From Streptomyces curacoi (lineage in GTDB: Bacteria > Actinomycetota > Actinomycetes > Streptomycetales > Streptomycetaceae), in contig NZ_KQ947984.1 of assembly GCF_001513975.1 (NCBI RefSeq), positions 558,001 to 622,000 of the forward strand: DNA of 64,000 nucleotides, in the 5' to 3' direction. Both the position numbers and the translations under genes were made by a program. This document shows positions 9,513-18,188 of the stretch, piece by piece. The notes under the pieces are model-generated. The model worked only from the letters and a program-made list of their open reading frames with translations, made no database searches and was not told where the DNA came from. Every line of letters starts with the position of its first letter. Position 1 is the first letter of the stretch.

Positions 9513-9713
9513 ATGCAGGCCGCGCCGGTTCGCGCCACCGCCATCCCGTCGTTCACCGATGCACTCCGTGCCGTCGAGTCCCTGCTCATGAGCGGCGGCC
9601 AGCGCACCGCCCGCCGCAACGCCTGGACCTCCGTCCTGGAGGACCGCCGCCGCGCCAAGGACCGCGTCGAGGCGCAGCGCGTCCTCGAACAGGCCCTGGC
9701 ACCCCGTCCCTGA
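9513..9713 (+). CDS. Small conserved hypothetical protein (66 aa)
   Basis: This is a short basic, helix-rich protein: its second half, QRTARRNAWTSVLEDRRRAKDRVEAQRVLEQAL, is written here as QRTARRNAWTSV plus LEDRRRAKDR plus VEAQRVLEQAL and looks like one long charged helix. GAGGGGGGAC precedes the ATG, and the frame has strong third-position GC. It sits between lipA and the DUF4191 gene, a position that I recall being conserved in Streptomyces. No domain is recognised and no function is proposed. Expression is likely from the symmetric promoter near 9404-9444. Confidence 0.72.
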   Translation: MQAAPVRATAIPSFTDALRAVESLLMSGGQRTARRNAWTSVLEDRRRAKDRVEAQRVLEQALAPRP

Positions 9714-9794
9714 CGCGTCCCCGTCCCTTCCCGTCGGGGTCGCGCCCGGACACTGCCGTCGTCGGCGCTTCCGGGGCCACGTAGACTTCGTGGC

Positions 9795-10496
9795 ATGGCG
9801 AGGAAGGACACGGCAGCAGACGCTGCGAATCCCGGGCGACTGAAGCAGATCGCCCTGACCTACAAGATGACCCGCAGGGCCGACAAGAAGATCGGTCTTG
9901 TACTCGCGGCAGTAGGAATCGTCACCTTCGGTGTCTTCCTCGCGATCGGTTTCTTGATCGGTCACCCCATCTATCTCGGCATCCTGGGCCTCCTGCTCGC
10001 CTTCCTCGCGACGGCGATCGTGTTCGGGCGCCGGGCCGAGCGGGCCGCCTTCGGGCAGATGGAGGGCCAGCCGGGCGCCGCAGCGGCCGTGCTGGACAAC
10101 ATCGGCCGGGGCTGGACGACGACACCGGCGGTGGCGATGAACCGCAGCCAGGACGTGGTCCACCGGGCCGTCGGCAAGGCCGGCATCGTGCTGGTCGCCG
10201 AGGGCAACCCGAACCGGGTGAAGAGCCTGCTGGCGGCCGAGAAGAAGAAGATGAACCGCATCGTCGCGGACGTGCCGGTGCACGATCTGATCGTCGGCGT
10301 CGGCGAGGGCCAGGTCGAGCTGAAGAAGCTGCGGACCACCATGCTGAAGCTGCCGCGCGTGCTGACCGGTCCCCAGGTGACCGCCACCAACGACCGGCTG
10401 CGGGCCATGGGTGACCTGATGAGCAACATGCCGCTGCCGAAGGGCCCGATGCCCAAGGGCATGAAGCTGCCGAAGGGCGGGCCGAAGGCCCGCTGA
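9795..10496 (+). CDS. DUF4191 integral membrane protein
   Basis: The 233-residue protein has two adjacent transmembrane segments (about residues 35-80, IGLVLAAVGIVTFGVFLA and YLGILGLLLAFLATAIVFG). A soluble C-terminal half follows, ending in a Lys/Pro/Gly-rich tail. This is the DUF4191 architecture of actinobacteria, usually found near lipA and glnA. The biochemical function is unknown. The ATG at 9795 is close to the front of the hydrophobic part and the frame is strongly coding. A strong terminator follows at 10511-10547. Confidence 0.88.
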   Translation: MARKDTAADAANPGRLKQIALTYKMTRRADKKIGLVLAAVGIVTFGVFLAIGFLIGHPIYLGILGLLLAFLATAIVFGRRAERAAFGQMEGQPGAAAAVLDNIGRGWTTTPAVAMNRSQDVVHRAVGKAGIVLVAEGNPNRVKSLLAAEKKKMNRIVADVPVHDLIVGVGEGQVELKKLRTTMLKLPRVLTGPQVTATNDRLRAMGDLMSNMPLPKGPMPKGMKLPKGGPKAR

Positions 10497-10510
10497 CTCT
10501 CCTCGTACGA

Positions 10511-10547
10511 GAAGGGGGGCGCCCGGTTCACTCCGGGCGCCCCCTTC
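10511..10547. terminator. Strong hairpin terminator after the DUF4191 gene, shared with RDD gene
   Basis: GAAGGGGGGCGCCCGG (10511-10526) pairs with CCGGGCGCCCCCTTC (10533-10547) across a 6-base loop, a nearly perfect 15-16 bp GC stem. It lies between the stops of two convergent genes (10496 and 10602), so it can work in both directions. As usual in Streptomyces there is no long U tract. Confidence 0.8.
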
Positions 10548-10601
10548 GTCGTACGACCGTCAGAGGTCGTCGTGCGACCGCCGGCTGCCGTCGTACGACC
10601 G

Positions 10602-11069
10602 CTAGATGCGCACTTCCACGGTGCGGGCAAGCCGGTCGTGCAGGCCGCGGCCGTCGCGGTCCCAGATCAGGGCCGGGACGGCGAGGCACAGCAGGGCCGT
10701 GCGCAGCAGGGCGCGCAGCGGGTTGACCGTGCCGGTCTCCAGGGCCACCACGCGGAGGCCGAAGAGGCGCTTGCCCGGGGTGAAGCCGACCGTGCCGACG
10801 GTCAGGACGCTCATCACGAAGAAGAGGAGCAGGGCCCAGTTGCTGGTCGCCTGGCCGTAGCCGTCGGTGATGAGACCGTATGCGATCAAGAGGCAGACAC
10901 CCCAGTCGACGGCGAGTGCGCCGAGCCTCCGCCCCGGGCGGGCGATCGACCCCGGCCCCTCCTCCGGCAGGCCGAGCTGCCGGCCCCGGTATCCGAAGTC
11001 GACACCGGCTTCCTCGGCGGCCGCGCGGGGGCCCGAGAGCCAGGATCCGATTGCTTGCCTCTTGTCCAC
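10602..11069 (-). CDS. RDD family membrane protein
   Basis: The 155-residue protein has the RDD layout. An Arg precedes the first hydrophobic segment (RRLGALAVDWGVCLLIAYG), an Asp lies within it, a second hydrophobic segment follows (LLLFFVMSVLTVGTVG), and then the FTPGKRLFGLRVV loop and the WDRDGRGLHDRLART end. RDD proteins are small membrane proteins, some linked to ion exchange; the role here is unknown. GTG at 11069 is the start, with GGTGGG upstream. It is divergent from glnA, and the GlnR box lies between them, so nitrogen control could touch this gene too. Confidence 0.88.
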   Translation of the reverse strand: MDKRQAIGSWLSGPRAAAEEAGVDFGYRGRQLGLPEEGPGSIARPGRRLGALAVDWGVCLLIAYGLITDGYGQATSNWALLLFFVMSVLTVGTVGFTPGKRLFGLRVVALETGTVNPLRALLRTALLCLAVPALIWDRDGRGLHDRLARTVEVRI

Positions 11070-11132
11070 GAGCCCACCGTACTGTGCCCGTTTTGCGATG
11101 TGGACAGGTGGGGTGAGGTACGGGATGTCCGG

Positions 11133-11170
11133 TTAACGTGTGCGAAACAAATGGGTCACGCCCGAGAAAC
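11133..11170 (+). promoter_or_regulatory. GlnR box upstream of glnA
   Basis: TTAAC-N6-GAAAC-N6-GTCAC-N6-GAAAC runs from 11133 to 11170. This is the complete a-b-a-b arrangement of the actinobacterial GlnR consensus (gTnAc-n6-GaAAc, twice) with exact 11-base steps. It ends about 97 bp before the glnA ATG. GlnR, the OmpR-type global nitrogen regulator, activates glnA in Streptomyces under nitrogen limitation. The same spacing and sequence class recur before glnII. Confidence 0.88.
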
Positions 11171-11267
11171 CACCCGTCCCTAGGGTCGAGGTCAGCGTGT
11201 GCCACCGCACTGGCCGCACGAACGAACTACCACCCCGGCACGGACGGTCGGGAGTAGGAGGAGCTGG

Positions 11268-12677
11268 ATGTTCCAGAACGCCGACGAGGCCAAGAAGTTC
11301 ATCGCGGACGAGGACGTCAAGTTCGTCGACGTCCGCTTCTGCGACCTGCCGGGCGTCATGCAGCACTTCACGGTGCCCGTCGAGGCGTTCGACCCGGACG
11401 AGGAGCTCGCCTTCGACGGATCGTCGATCCGTGGTTTCCAGGCCATTCACGAGTCCGACATGGCGCTGCGCGCGGACCTGTCGACCGCCCGGGTCGACCC
11501 GTTCCGCCGTGACAAGACCCTCAACATCAACTTCTTCATCCACGACCCGATCACGGGCGAGCAGTACTCCCGTGACCCGCGCAACGTGGCCAAGAAGGCC
11601 GAGGCCTACCTCGCCTCCACCGGTATCGCGGACACCGCGTACTTCGGTCCGGAGGCCGAGTTCTACGTCTTCGACAGCGTGCGCTTCAAGACGTCCGAGA
11701 ACGAGTCCTTCTACCACATCGACTCCGAGGCGGGCGCCTGGAACACCGGTGCGCTGGAGGACAACCGCGGTTACAAGGTCCGCTACAAGGGCGGTTACTT
11801 CCCGACCCCGCCGGTCGACCACTTCGCCGACCTGCGTGCCGAGATCTCCCTGGAGCTGGGGCGGGCCGGTCTGCAGGTCGAGCGTCAGCACCACGAGGTG
11901 GGCACCGCCGGCCAGGCCGAGATCAACTACAAGTTCAACACGCTGCTCGCCGCCGCCGACGACCTTCAGCTGTTCAAGTACATCGTGAAGAACGTCGCCT
12001 GGCGCAACGGCAAGACGGCGACCTTCATGCCGAAGCCGATCTTCGGTGACAACGGCTCGGGCATGCACGTGCACCAGTCGCTGTGGTCGGGCGGCTCCCC
12101 GCTCTTCTACGACGAGGCCGGTTACGCGGGCCTGTCGGACACCGCCCGCTACTACATCGGCGGCATCCTCAAGCACGCCCCGTCGCTGCTGGCCTTCACC
12201 AACCCCACGGTGAACTCGTACCACCGTCTGGTGCCGGGCTTCGAGGCGCCGGTCAACCTGGTGTACTCGCAGCGCAACCGCTCCGCGGCCATGCGTATCC
12301 CGATCACGGGTTCGAACCCGAAGGCCAAGCGCGTCGAGTTCCGCGCGCCCGACTCCTCCGGCAACCCGTACCTGGCCTTCTCGGCCCTGCTGCTCGCGGG
12401 CCTGGACGGCATCAAGAACAAGATCGAGCCGGCCGAGCCGATCGACAAGGACCTGTACGAGCTCGCTCCCGAGGAGCACGCGGGTGTCCCGCAGGTCCCG
12501 ACCTCGCTCCCGGCCGTCCTCGACTCCCTTGAGGCCGACCACGAGTTCCTCCTCCAGGGCGACGTGTTCACGCCGGACCTGATCGAGACGTGGATCGACT
12601 ACAAGCGCACGAACGAGATCGCGCCGCTGCAGCTGCGTCCGCACCCGCACGAGTTCGAGCTCTACTTCGACGTGTGA
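11268..12677 (+). CDS. glnA: Glutamine synthetase type I (GlnA)
   Basis: GlnA makes glutamine from glutamate, ammonia and ATP in the cytoplasm as a dodecamer. The 469 residues carry the class I landmarks: the DGSSIRGF latch region (about 50-57), the metal-binding EAEFYVFD, the ATP-site [12 protein letters not shown] (256-267), and the adenylylation site with Tyr397 in KDLYEL. Tyr397 is the residue that GlnE (at 56323 in this window) modifies. The ATG at 11268 follows AGGAGG and gives the standard length. Regulation is visible: a full GlnR box lies about 100 bp upstream and a strong terminator follows at 12735. Confidence 0.98.
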   Translation: MFQNADEAKKFIADEDVKFVDVRFCDLPGVMQHFTVPVEAFDPDEELAFDGSSIRGFQAIHESDMALRADLSTARVDPFRRDKTLNINFFIHDPITGEQYSRDPRNVAKKAEAYLASTGIADTAYFGPEAEFYVFDSVRFKTSENESFYHIDSEAGAWNTGALEDNRGYKVRYKGGYFPTPPVDHFADLRAEISLELGRAGLQVERQHHEVGTAGQAEINYKFNTLLAAADDLQLFKYIVKNVAWRNGKTATFMPKPIFGDNGSGMHVHQSLWSGGSPLFYDEAGYAGLSDTARYYIGGILKHAPSLLAFTNPTVNSYHRLVPGFEAPVNLVYSQRNRSAAMRIPITGSNPKAKRVEFRAPDSSGNPYLAFSALLLAGLDGIKNKIEPAEPIDKDLYELAPEEHAGVPQVPTSLPAVLDSLEADHEFLLQGDVFTPDLIETWIDYKRTNEIAPLQLRPHPHEFELYFDV

Positions 12678-12734
12678 GCCGAAGCTCGCTCTGCCCCGCG
12701 GTGACGCCGGTCGGACTGCGCTCTGACCGAACCG

Positions 12735-12772
12735 AGGCCACCGGCCATGCGGAAACGCATGGCCGGTGGCCT
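12735..12772. terminator. Terminator after glnA (17-bp perfect stem)
   Basis: AGGCCACCGGCCATGCG (12735-12751) pairs perfectly with CGCATGGCCGGTGGCCT (12756-12772) around a GAAA tetraloop. It lies between the convergent glnA and isochorismatase-like genes and probably serves both. Confidence 0.9.
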
Positions 12773-12786
12773 TCGTCGTGCGGTGG

Positions 12787-13380
12787 TCACGCCAGGTCGG
12801 CCACCGTGTCCACGACGACCCCGTACCGGTCGGAGATCGTGGCGAGCGCAACGTCGTGCACATCGCGCGCCCTGATCACGCCGGTGACCGTACGGATGTC
12901 ACGCGTGGCCGAAGCGCCCGCGACGACCACGGTGTGGTAGCCCTTCAGGGAGGCGTCCGCGGCGGTGTACTGCACGCACATATGGGTCATGAAGCCGGCG
13001 ACCACGACGTTCTTCTTCCCGGTCCTCCTCAGCACCTCGCCGAGGTTCGTGCCCAGGAAGGCGCTGGGGGCCTCGGTCTTGGTCACCACGGTCTCGCCGG
13101 CGACCGGAGCGACGTCGGCGTGGATGCGGCCGATCTCGGCGTTCACGTCGTAGGGCGTGCCCTCGCCGCCGTCGTGCTGGACGTGGATGACCGGGGCGCC
13201 GGCCTCGCGGGCGGCCCGGAGCAGCTTCTCGGCCTCGGCCAGCGCCTCCTTCCAGCCCTCAAGCTCCAGGGCACCCCGGGTGTAGGTGTTCTGGAGGTCG
13301 ACCAGCACCACGGCGGAGTCGGCGAGGGCGGGCGCGGAGGTGTTCAGGCCGAACATCTCGCGGAGGGTCGTGCCGGACAT
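12787..13380 (-). CDS. Isochorismatase-family cysteine hydrolase
   Basis: The 197-residue protein has the cysteine-hydrolase fold with the catalytic triad in the expected order: Asp28 in VLVDLQN, Lys101 in VTKTEAPSAF and Cys135 in THMCVQYTA, next to the usual cis-peptide region AGFMTHMC. Members hydrolyse isochorismate, nicotinamide or related amides; the substrate here is not predictable. It is divergent from a GlxA-type regulator with about 115 bp between starts, a pairing that suggests the regulator controls it. Confidence 0.9.
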   Translation of the reverse strand: MSGTTLREMFGLNTSAPALADSAVVLVDLQNTYTRGALELEGWKEALAEAEKLLRAAREAGAPVIHVQHDGGEGTPYDVNAEIGRIHADVAPVAGETVVTKTEAPSAFLGTNLGEVLRRTGKKNVVVAGFMTHMCVQYTAADASLKGYHTVVVAGASATRDIRTVTGVIRARDVHDVALATISDRYGVVVDTVADLA

Positions 13381-13496
13381 GTGGGTTCCTTTCGGAGGTG
13401 ATCGCGTGCTCTCGACGCTACGTACCGTCCGGCGATGTCGGCAACGACGACTAACATGCAGATTCCGACATCCACAGAGTCAGGCGGGAGAGGCGC

Positions 13497-14474
13497 ATGC
13501 TGCGGCGACTGGCGGTGATCGTCCTGTTCGACGGCGTCGACCTGCTCGACGTCACCGGGCCGCCCGAGGTCTTCGCGCTGCTCGACCGTGAACTCGGCCA
13601 GGAGTCCGGCTACCGCGTCCGGCTCGCCGCCGAGACCCTCGAACCGGTCCGCACGTTCGCCGGGGTCAGGGTCGTACCCGACACCACCTTCGACGACCTG
13701 GCCGGGCAGGACATCGACACCCTGCTGGTCCCCGGCTCCGTCGAGGTCGACCACCAGGGCCGCGTGCGCGCCCTGGCCGACCCGGACGTGGTCGACCGCG
13801 TCAAGCAGCTCGCCTCCACCGCCCGCCGGGTCGCCTCCGTCTGCGTCGGCGCCCACGTCCTGGCCGCCGCCGGGCTCCTGGACGGCAAGCGCGCCACCAC
13901 CCACTGGTCGACCGCCGCCCAGCTCGCCGCCGACCACCCCGAAGTCACCGTCGACGCCGACCCGATCTTCATCCAGGACGGCGACATCTGGACCGGCGCC
14001 GGCATCAGCTCCTGCCTCGATCTCTCCCTGGCCCTGGTGGCCGCCGACTTCGGCGAGACCATCGCCCTGCGCGTGGCCCGCCAGCTGGTCATGTACCTCA
14101 AGCGGCCCAGCGGCCAGAGCCAGTTCTCCGTCCCCCTCCGACCGCTGTCCACCGCCCCCCGCATCGGCGAACTGCGCCACTACATCGCCGAGCACCTGGC
14201 CGGCCCGCTCACCGTCACCGACCTCGCCCGCCACGCCCGCATGGGCGAGCGGCAGCTCACCCGCGTCTTCAAGAGCGAACTCGGCACCACTCCCGCCGTC
14301 TACATCGAGTCGGCCCGGGTGGAGGTCGCCCGCCACCAGCTGGAGACCACCGACGCCACCCTGGACCGCATCGCCACCACCTGCGGCTTCGGCACCACCG
14401 ACACCCTCGTCCGCGCCTTCCGCAGGCAGCTGGGCGTCACCCCGACCGAATACCGCAACCGGTTCCGCCACTGA
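13497..14474 (+). CDS. GlxA family transcriptional regulator (DJ-1/PfpI + AraC HTH)
   Basis: Residues 1 to about 190 form a DJ-1/PfpI-like glutamine-amidotransferase fold (VIVLFDGVDLLDVTGPPEVF at the start, and the nucleophile-elbow region SVCVGAHVLAAAGLL). Residues about 220-325 are a double AraC helix-turn-helix ending with GVTPTEYRNRFRH. GlxA-type regulators sense small metabolites through the DJ-1 domain; the effector here is unknown. GGGAGAGG precedes the ATG. The likely target is the divergent cysteine hydrolase at 12787. Confidence 0.92.
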   Translation: MLRRLAVIVLFDGVDLLDVTGPPEVFALLDRELGQESGYRVRLAAETLEPVRTFAGVRVVPDTTFDDLAGQDIDTLLVPGSVEVDHQGRVRALADPDVVDRVKQLASTARRVASVCVGAHVLAAAGLLDGKRATTHWSTAAQLAADHPEVTVDADPIFIQDGDIWTGAGISSCLDLSLALVAADFGETIALRVARQLVMYLKRPSGQSQFSVPLRPLSTAPRIGELRHYIAEHLAGPLTVTDLARHARMGERQLTRVFKSELGTTPAVYIESARVEVARHQLETTDATLDRIATTCGFGTTDTLVRAFRRQLGVTPTEYRNRFRH

Positions 14475-14598
14475 GTCGGCCCCTCGGCCTCCGTCCGGAC
14501 CCCCTGCTCCGGGAGAGCGTCGGCACTCCCGCCCGACCGTCGGCGGGGCGCGGGCGTATGTTCTATTCTGCCGATGGGACGACACGGGGGTGAACGGA

Positions 14599-14868
14599 AT
14601 GCCGGAGCACGAACACGACGACCAGGAGCGCGAGTTCGACCTGAAGTGGGCGGACAACGCCGAGCACAAGGAGCCCTCGGCCCGGGCCCGTATGCTCGCC
14701 GCGCGCTGGAAGCACAACCCGCCCGGCCCGGTGCCGTTCCGGGCCGACCCCGATCATGTGGCACGGCGGCATCGCCGGTCGGGCTGGATGTCCACGGTCA
14801 TCGTGCTCGGCTGCGTCGTCGGGGTGATCCTGCTGCTCGGCTACCTCAACTCCCGCGGGTCCTACTAG
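14599..14868 (+). CDS. Small membrane protein, hypothetical (89 aa)
   Basis: The first 60 residues are charged and hydrophilic (MPEHEHDDQEREFDLKWADN). They are followed by one transmembrane helix (STVIVLGCVVGVILLLGYL) and a short NSRGSY end, so the bulk is probably cytoplasmic. A GTG three codons earlier (14590) is possible, but GGGGGTG placed six bases before the ATG supports 14599. No known domain. It stands alone between the GlxA-type regulator and htpX. Confidence 0.72.
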   Translation: MPEHEHDDQEREFDLKWADNAEHKEPSARARMLAARWKHNPPGPVPFRADPDHVARRHRRSGWMSTVIVLGCVVGVILLLGYLNSRGSY

Positions 14869-14993
14869 CCGCCCGCCGCACTGCGAGCCCCGGGCCTTTG
14901 CTGGTCCTGGGGCTGATCACGACCCTTTCATGGGCGTGGCCGGGTGCACACTGGGCAGTGGGACGAGTGCCTGAGTGCGCGGGGTGATGCGAG

Positions 14994-15911
14994 ATGCAGA
15001 GCCGCTTCCGAAGTGATCGGCGGTTGACCGCCCGTATGGGGGTCACGCTGTTTCTGCTCGGGTTGTTGTATGTGGGCTTCGTCGCCGCGTTGATCGTGCT
15101 GCTGAAGTCCTGGGTGCTGGTCGTGGTCGTGGCGGCGGGGCTGCTGGGGGCTCAGTACTGGTTCTCCGACCGGGTCGCGCTGTTCGCGATGCGCGGGCGG
15201 GTCGTGGAGCGGGAGGAGTTTCCCGAGCTGCACGGGGTCGTCGACCGCTTGTGTGCCATCGCCGACATGCCCAAGCCGGTCGTCGCCGTGTCGGACATGG
15301 AGATGCCGAACGCGTTCGCCACCGGACGCAATCCCGATCACGCCGTGGTCTGTGTGACGACGGGGCTGCTGCGGCGGCTGGAGCCGGACGAGCTGGAGGG
15401 TGTGCTCGCGCACGAGTTGTCGCATGTCGCGCACAAGGACGTCGCCGTGATCACGGTGGCCTCGTTCCTCGGCGTGATCGCGGGGCTGATCGTGCGGTTC
15501 GCCTTCTACTCGCAGGTGTTCGGCGGCGGGCGCCGGGATCAGAACACCGCTGTCATCTTCGCCGCCGTGATGGGGGTGTCGGCGGCCGTGTACGCGATCA
15601 GCTTCCTGCTCATCCGGGCCCTGTCCCGGTACCGGGAGCTGGCCGCCGACCGGGCCGCCGCCCTGCTCACGGGGCGGCCCTCGGTGCTGGCCTCCGCGCT
15701 CACCAAGGTCTCCGGCGACATCGCCCGGATCCCGACCAGGGACCTGCGGACGGCGCAGGCCTTCAACGCCTTCTACTTCACGCCGGCCCTGGGCCGGGAG
15801 CCGAGCGTCGCGCGGCTGTTCTCGACGCATCCGAGCCTGGAGCAGCGGCTCGACCAACTGGCGCGGATCTCCGCGGAGTTGGGTGAGGCGGCGGCTCCCG
15901 GAGGAGGGTGA
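14994..15911 (+). CDS. htpX: HtpX-like M48 family zinc metalloprotease
   Basis: The 305-residue membrane protein has two N-terminal transmembrane helices (about 16-55), the zinc motif HELSH (His140, Glu141, His144), two more hydrophobic segments after it, and the third-ligand region RYRELAADRAAALL. HtpX degrades damaged membrane proteins with its active site on the cytoplasmic side. The stop overlaps the start region of a PspAB gene, so the two are translationally linked and likely share a role in envelope stress. Confidence 0.92.
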   Translation: MQSRFRSDRRLTARMGVTLFLLGLLYVGFVAALIVLLKSWVLVVVVAAGLLGAQYWFSDRVALFAMRGRVVEREEFPELHGVVDRLCAIADMPKPVVAVSDMEMPNAFATGRNPDHAVVCVTTGLLRRLEPDELEGVLAHELSHVAHKDVAVITVASFLGVIAGLIVRFAFYSQVFGGGRRDQNTAVIFAAVMGVSAAVYAISFLLIRALSRYRELAADRAAALLTGRPSVLASALTKVSGDIARIPTRDLRTAQAFNAFYFTPALGREPSVARLFSTHPSLEQRLDQLARISAELGEAAAPGGG

Positions 15912-15913
15912 GC

Positions 15914-16498
15914 ATGGGGCTGCTGGACATTCTGCTCGGTCGTACGAAGCCGGTCGCGCCCGATCTCGACCAGCTCTTCGGGCTGCCGTCGGCGGCCGTG
16001 ACCCTTGAGGCCGCGGCGGGCTTCCGGCCGACCGGGAGCGGGGCGGTGTGTTTCGCGACGGTCGAGGGCGGCGCCTTCGAGCAGACCCACCGCGAGGTCC
16101 AGGCGCTGCTGGACGCGGACGCCGAGCGCGAGGGACCGCCGGTGCGGCTGTCGAGGGACGGGTACGGCTACTCCTGGCTGGTGTCCGAGCGCACCCCCGA
16201 CCAGCTGCCGGAGCTGGTCAACGACCTGCACGCGGTGAACAGCGCGATGGAGGTCAACGGCTTCGGGCCGCAGCTGCTGTGCTCGCTCGCCGGGTTCGAG
16301 AACCTTGAAGGCCGCCGGCTGGCGCTGGTCTACCTCTACAAGCGCGGCACCTTCTACCCGTTCGCGCCGCTGCCCGGTGCGCAGCAGCGGCGCGACAACC
16401 CGCTGGAGCTGCGGGTGAAGGCGGCCCTCGGCGACGACCTGCGGATCGAGCAGGACCTGAACCGCTGGTTCCCGCTGTGGGGTGCCCCCGGCCTGTGA
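15914..16498 (+). CDS. pspAB: PspA-associated protein PspAB
   Basis: The 194-residue protein starts MGLLDILLGRTKPVAPDLDQ, the signature of actinobacterial PspAB, found next to HtpX or PspA in envelope-stress loci. It has no membrane segment. A GTG at 15908 overlaps the htpX stop, but the ATG at 15914 matches the family start and has GGAGGAGGG at the right distance. Function is known only by association with phage-shock and membrane-stress genes. Confidence 0.85.
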   Translation: MGLLDILLGRTKPVAPDLDQLFGLPSAAVTLEAAAGFRPTGSGAVCFATVEGGAFEQTHREVQALLDADAEREGPPVRLSRDGYGYSWLVSERTPDQLPELVNDLHAVNSAMEVNGFGPQLLCSLAGFENLEGRRLALVYLYKRGTFYPFAPLPGAQQRRDNPLELRVKAALGDDLRIEQDLNRWFPLWGAPGL

Positions 16499-16532
16499 CC
16501 GGGAGCACCTGGGGTCACCAGCAGATGTGGTC

Positions 16533-16820
16533 TCACTTGCTCTTCTCGCGCTCCTGACGACGGGCCTCGAAGGGGCGCTCGCGACGGTAGCGGCGCTCCC
16601 ACTTGGCCTGCATGTCACGGCGCTCGCGGTAGGCGCGGTAGTCCGCGGGCGCGGCTGCTCCGGACGAGGCCCCTCCCCCGGCTCCTCCGCCCGACGCGGA
16701 GGAGCTCCGGCCGTACCGCAGGTAGAGGAAGAGCACGGCGACGGCGGCCAGCCAGTAGACGTGGTTTCCGAATCCCAGGATCACCAGGACGACTGTCCCG
16801 GACATGACGATGGTGCCCAT
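16533..16820 (-). CDS. Small membrane protein with basic C-terminal tail (95 aa)
   Basis: Two close hydrophobic segments (SGTVVLVILGFGNHVYWLA and AAVAVLFLYLRYG) are followed by a Gly/Ser/Ala linker and a highly charged tail (YRERRDMQAKWERRYRRERP). The ATG at 16820 is preferred because GGAGG lies six to seven bases upstream; the frame stays open to 17093 without conserved-looking content. Not recognised further. It converges on pspAB. Confidence 0.72.
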   Translation of the reverse strand: MGTIVMSGTVVLVILGFGNHVYWLAAVAVLFLYLRYGRSSSASGGGAGGGASSGAAAPADYRAYRERRDMQAKWERRYRRERPFEARRQEREKSK

Positions 16821-17070
16821 CACGGGCCTCCGTGGGCGTGGGTTGGATCTGAGCGGTGATCGAATGTCCCCGACGGGCGCTGGGGGAAGGCGGCCGTCCG
16901 TCGGTGCGTAGAGAGTAGCCCCCAGTCCGCAGGGTGACGCCTGCCCTGCGGAAAGCGGCGGGGACAGCTCCGCAACGCGTGTCCAGCGTAGGGACACGGT
17001 CACTCGGGGTGCATCTCCTTTTCCCGCGGGCCCGAGTGGGGCCGGTGCCGTCCATGCGTGAATGGGGCGC

Positions 17071-17844
17071 ATGACCGAGCTCTCCTCATTCACATGCGCC
17101 TACGACGGTGAACTGCTCAGCGGTGTGTACGGCGGTGCCGCCGACGGCCCGGAACCGGCCACCGCCGTTCTGCTGCACGGCGCGGGCAACGGCAGCAAGG
17201 AACGGCTGCTTTCGCTGCTCGCCGAGTTCGTGTCCCGTGGCTGCCGCGGGCTCGCCTTCGACTTCTCGGGGCACGGCGAGAGCACGGGCGCACTGCGGGA
17301 GTTGAGCCTGCGGCGGCGCTTCGAGCAGGCGGTCGCCGTCATCGACGCGCGGGTGCCGGACGGCGGCCCGCTGATCCTGGTCGGGTTCAGCATGAGCGGG
17401 CAGACGGTGGCGGACCTGGCCGGGCACTACGGGGAGCGTGTGGCGGCCGTGGGGCTGTGCGCGCCCGCGGTGTACGCGGCCGAGGCGTGGGATGTGCCGT
17501 TCGGCGAGGGGAACGGGCGGTTCAGCGAGATCATCCGCACACCGGACGGCTGGCGTACGGCACCCGCGCTCGATGTGCTGCGGGCGTACGAGGGACGGGC
17601 GGTGCTCGCGGTGCCGGGCACGGACGCGGTCATCCCGCCGGCCGTGACGGAGGCGGTGCAGCACGCGCTGGCCACCCGCGCGCGGTTCACCCGGTTCGAG
17701 GTGCCGGACGCGGAGCACGGGCTGGGGCTGTGGTTCCAGGAACACGCCGGGGACCGGCGGGAGTTCGTGACCGCGGTGCTGACCGGCCTGGGCGACCCGG
17801 GGTGGACGGCGACCCGGTGTACGGCGTTCGAGGGACGGGAGTGA
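17071..17844 (+). CDS. Alpha/beta hydrolase
   Basis: The 257-residue protein has an alpha/beta hydrolase fold: the oxyanion-side HGAGNGS, the strand AFDFSGHGESTG, the nucleophile elbow GFSMSGQ (a GxSxxG-type elbow) and a late DAEHGLG carrying the catalytic His. It resembles dienelactone-hydrolase/serine-aminopeptidase-like members; the substrate is unknown. Start choice between 17062 and 17071 is uncertain because neither has a strong ribosome site. Confidence 0.85.
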   Translation: MTELSSFTCAYDGELLSGVYGGAADGPEPATAVLLHGAGNGSKERLLSLLAEFVSRGCRGLAFDFSGHGESTGALRELSLRRRFEQAVAVIDARVPDGGPLILVGFSMSGQTVADLAGHYGERVAAVGLCAPAVYAAEAWDVPFGEGNGRFSEIIRTPDGWRTAPALDVLRAYEGRAVLAVPGTDAVIPPAVTEAVQHALATRARFTRFEVPDAEHGLGLWFQEHAGDRREFVTAVLTGLGDPGWTATRCTAFEGRE

Positions 17845-17930
17845 ACGGGCCTGCGGGGGCTGTCGGGTGAGCCAGGGCCCTTGGGCGGGGGCCGGGGGCG
17901 GGGGCCGGTGGGGAGGGCTGGCGGGGACCG

Positions 17931-18127
17931 TTGGGCGAGGGCTGTCGGGCGGGGCCGGTGTGGGCGGAGACCGGTGCGCGAGAACCAGTGGGCGAGAACC
18001 AGTGCGCGAGAACCAGTGCGCGAGAACCGGCGGGCAAGAACCGGCGGGCGACGACCAGTGCCCGGAGACCGTTGCGCGGAGACCGGTGCGTCAGGAGCGG
18101 TGGGCGAGGGCTGTTGGGCGGGCCGTT
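17931..18127. repeat. 14-bp minisatellite, about 14 units
   Basis: Units of 14 bp with consensus GTGCGCGAGAACCR follow each other from 17960 (17974, 17988, 18002, 18016 and so on to 18114) without gaps. More diverged units extend left to 17931, one of them 15 bp. The period is not a multiple of three, and the array lies in the gap between two same-strand genes (17845-18188), so it is very likely non-coding. Nothing else is seen in this gap. Confidence 0.88.
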
Positions 18128-18188
18128 GTCAGTGGGGGCGGGGAAGATGCAGTCACGGGCGGTGTGACGGCATGACGTGGAGGCCGGG

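Noticed and set aside
17867-18175. Open frame with a 14-residue repeat over the minisatellite
   Set aside because: The peptide repeat is simply the 42-bp product of three 14-bp units; no start context or domain supports it.
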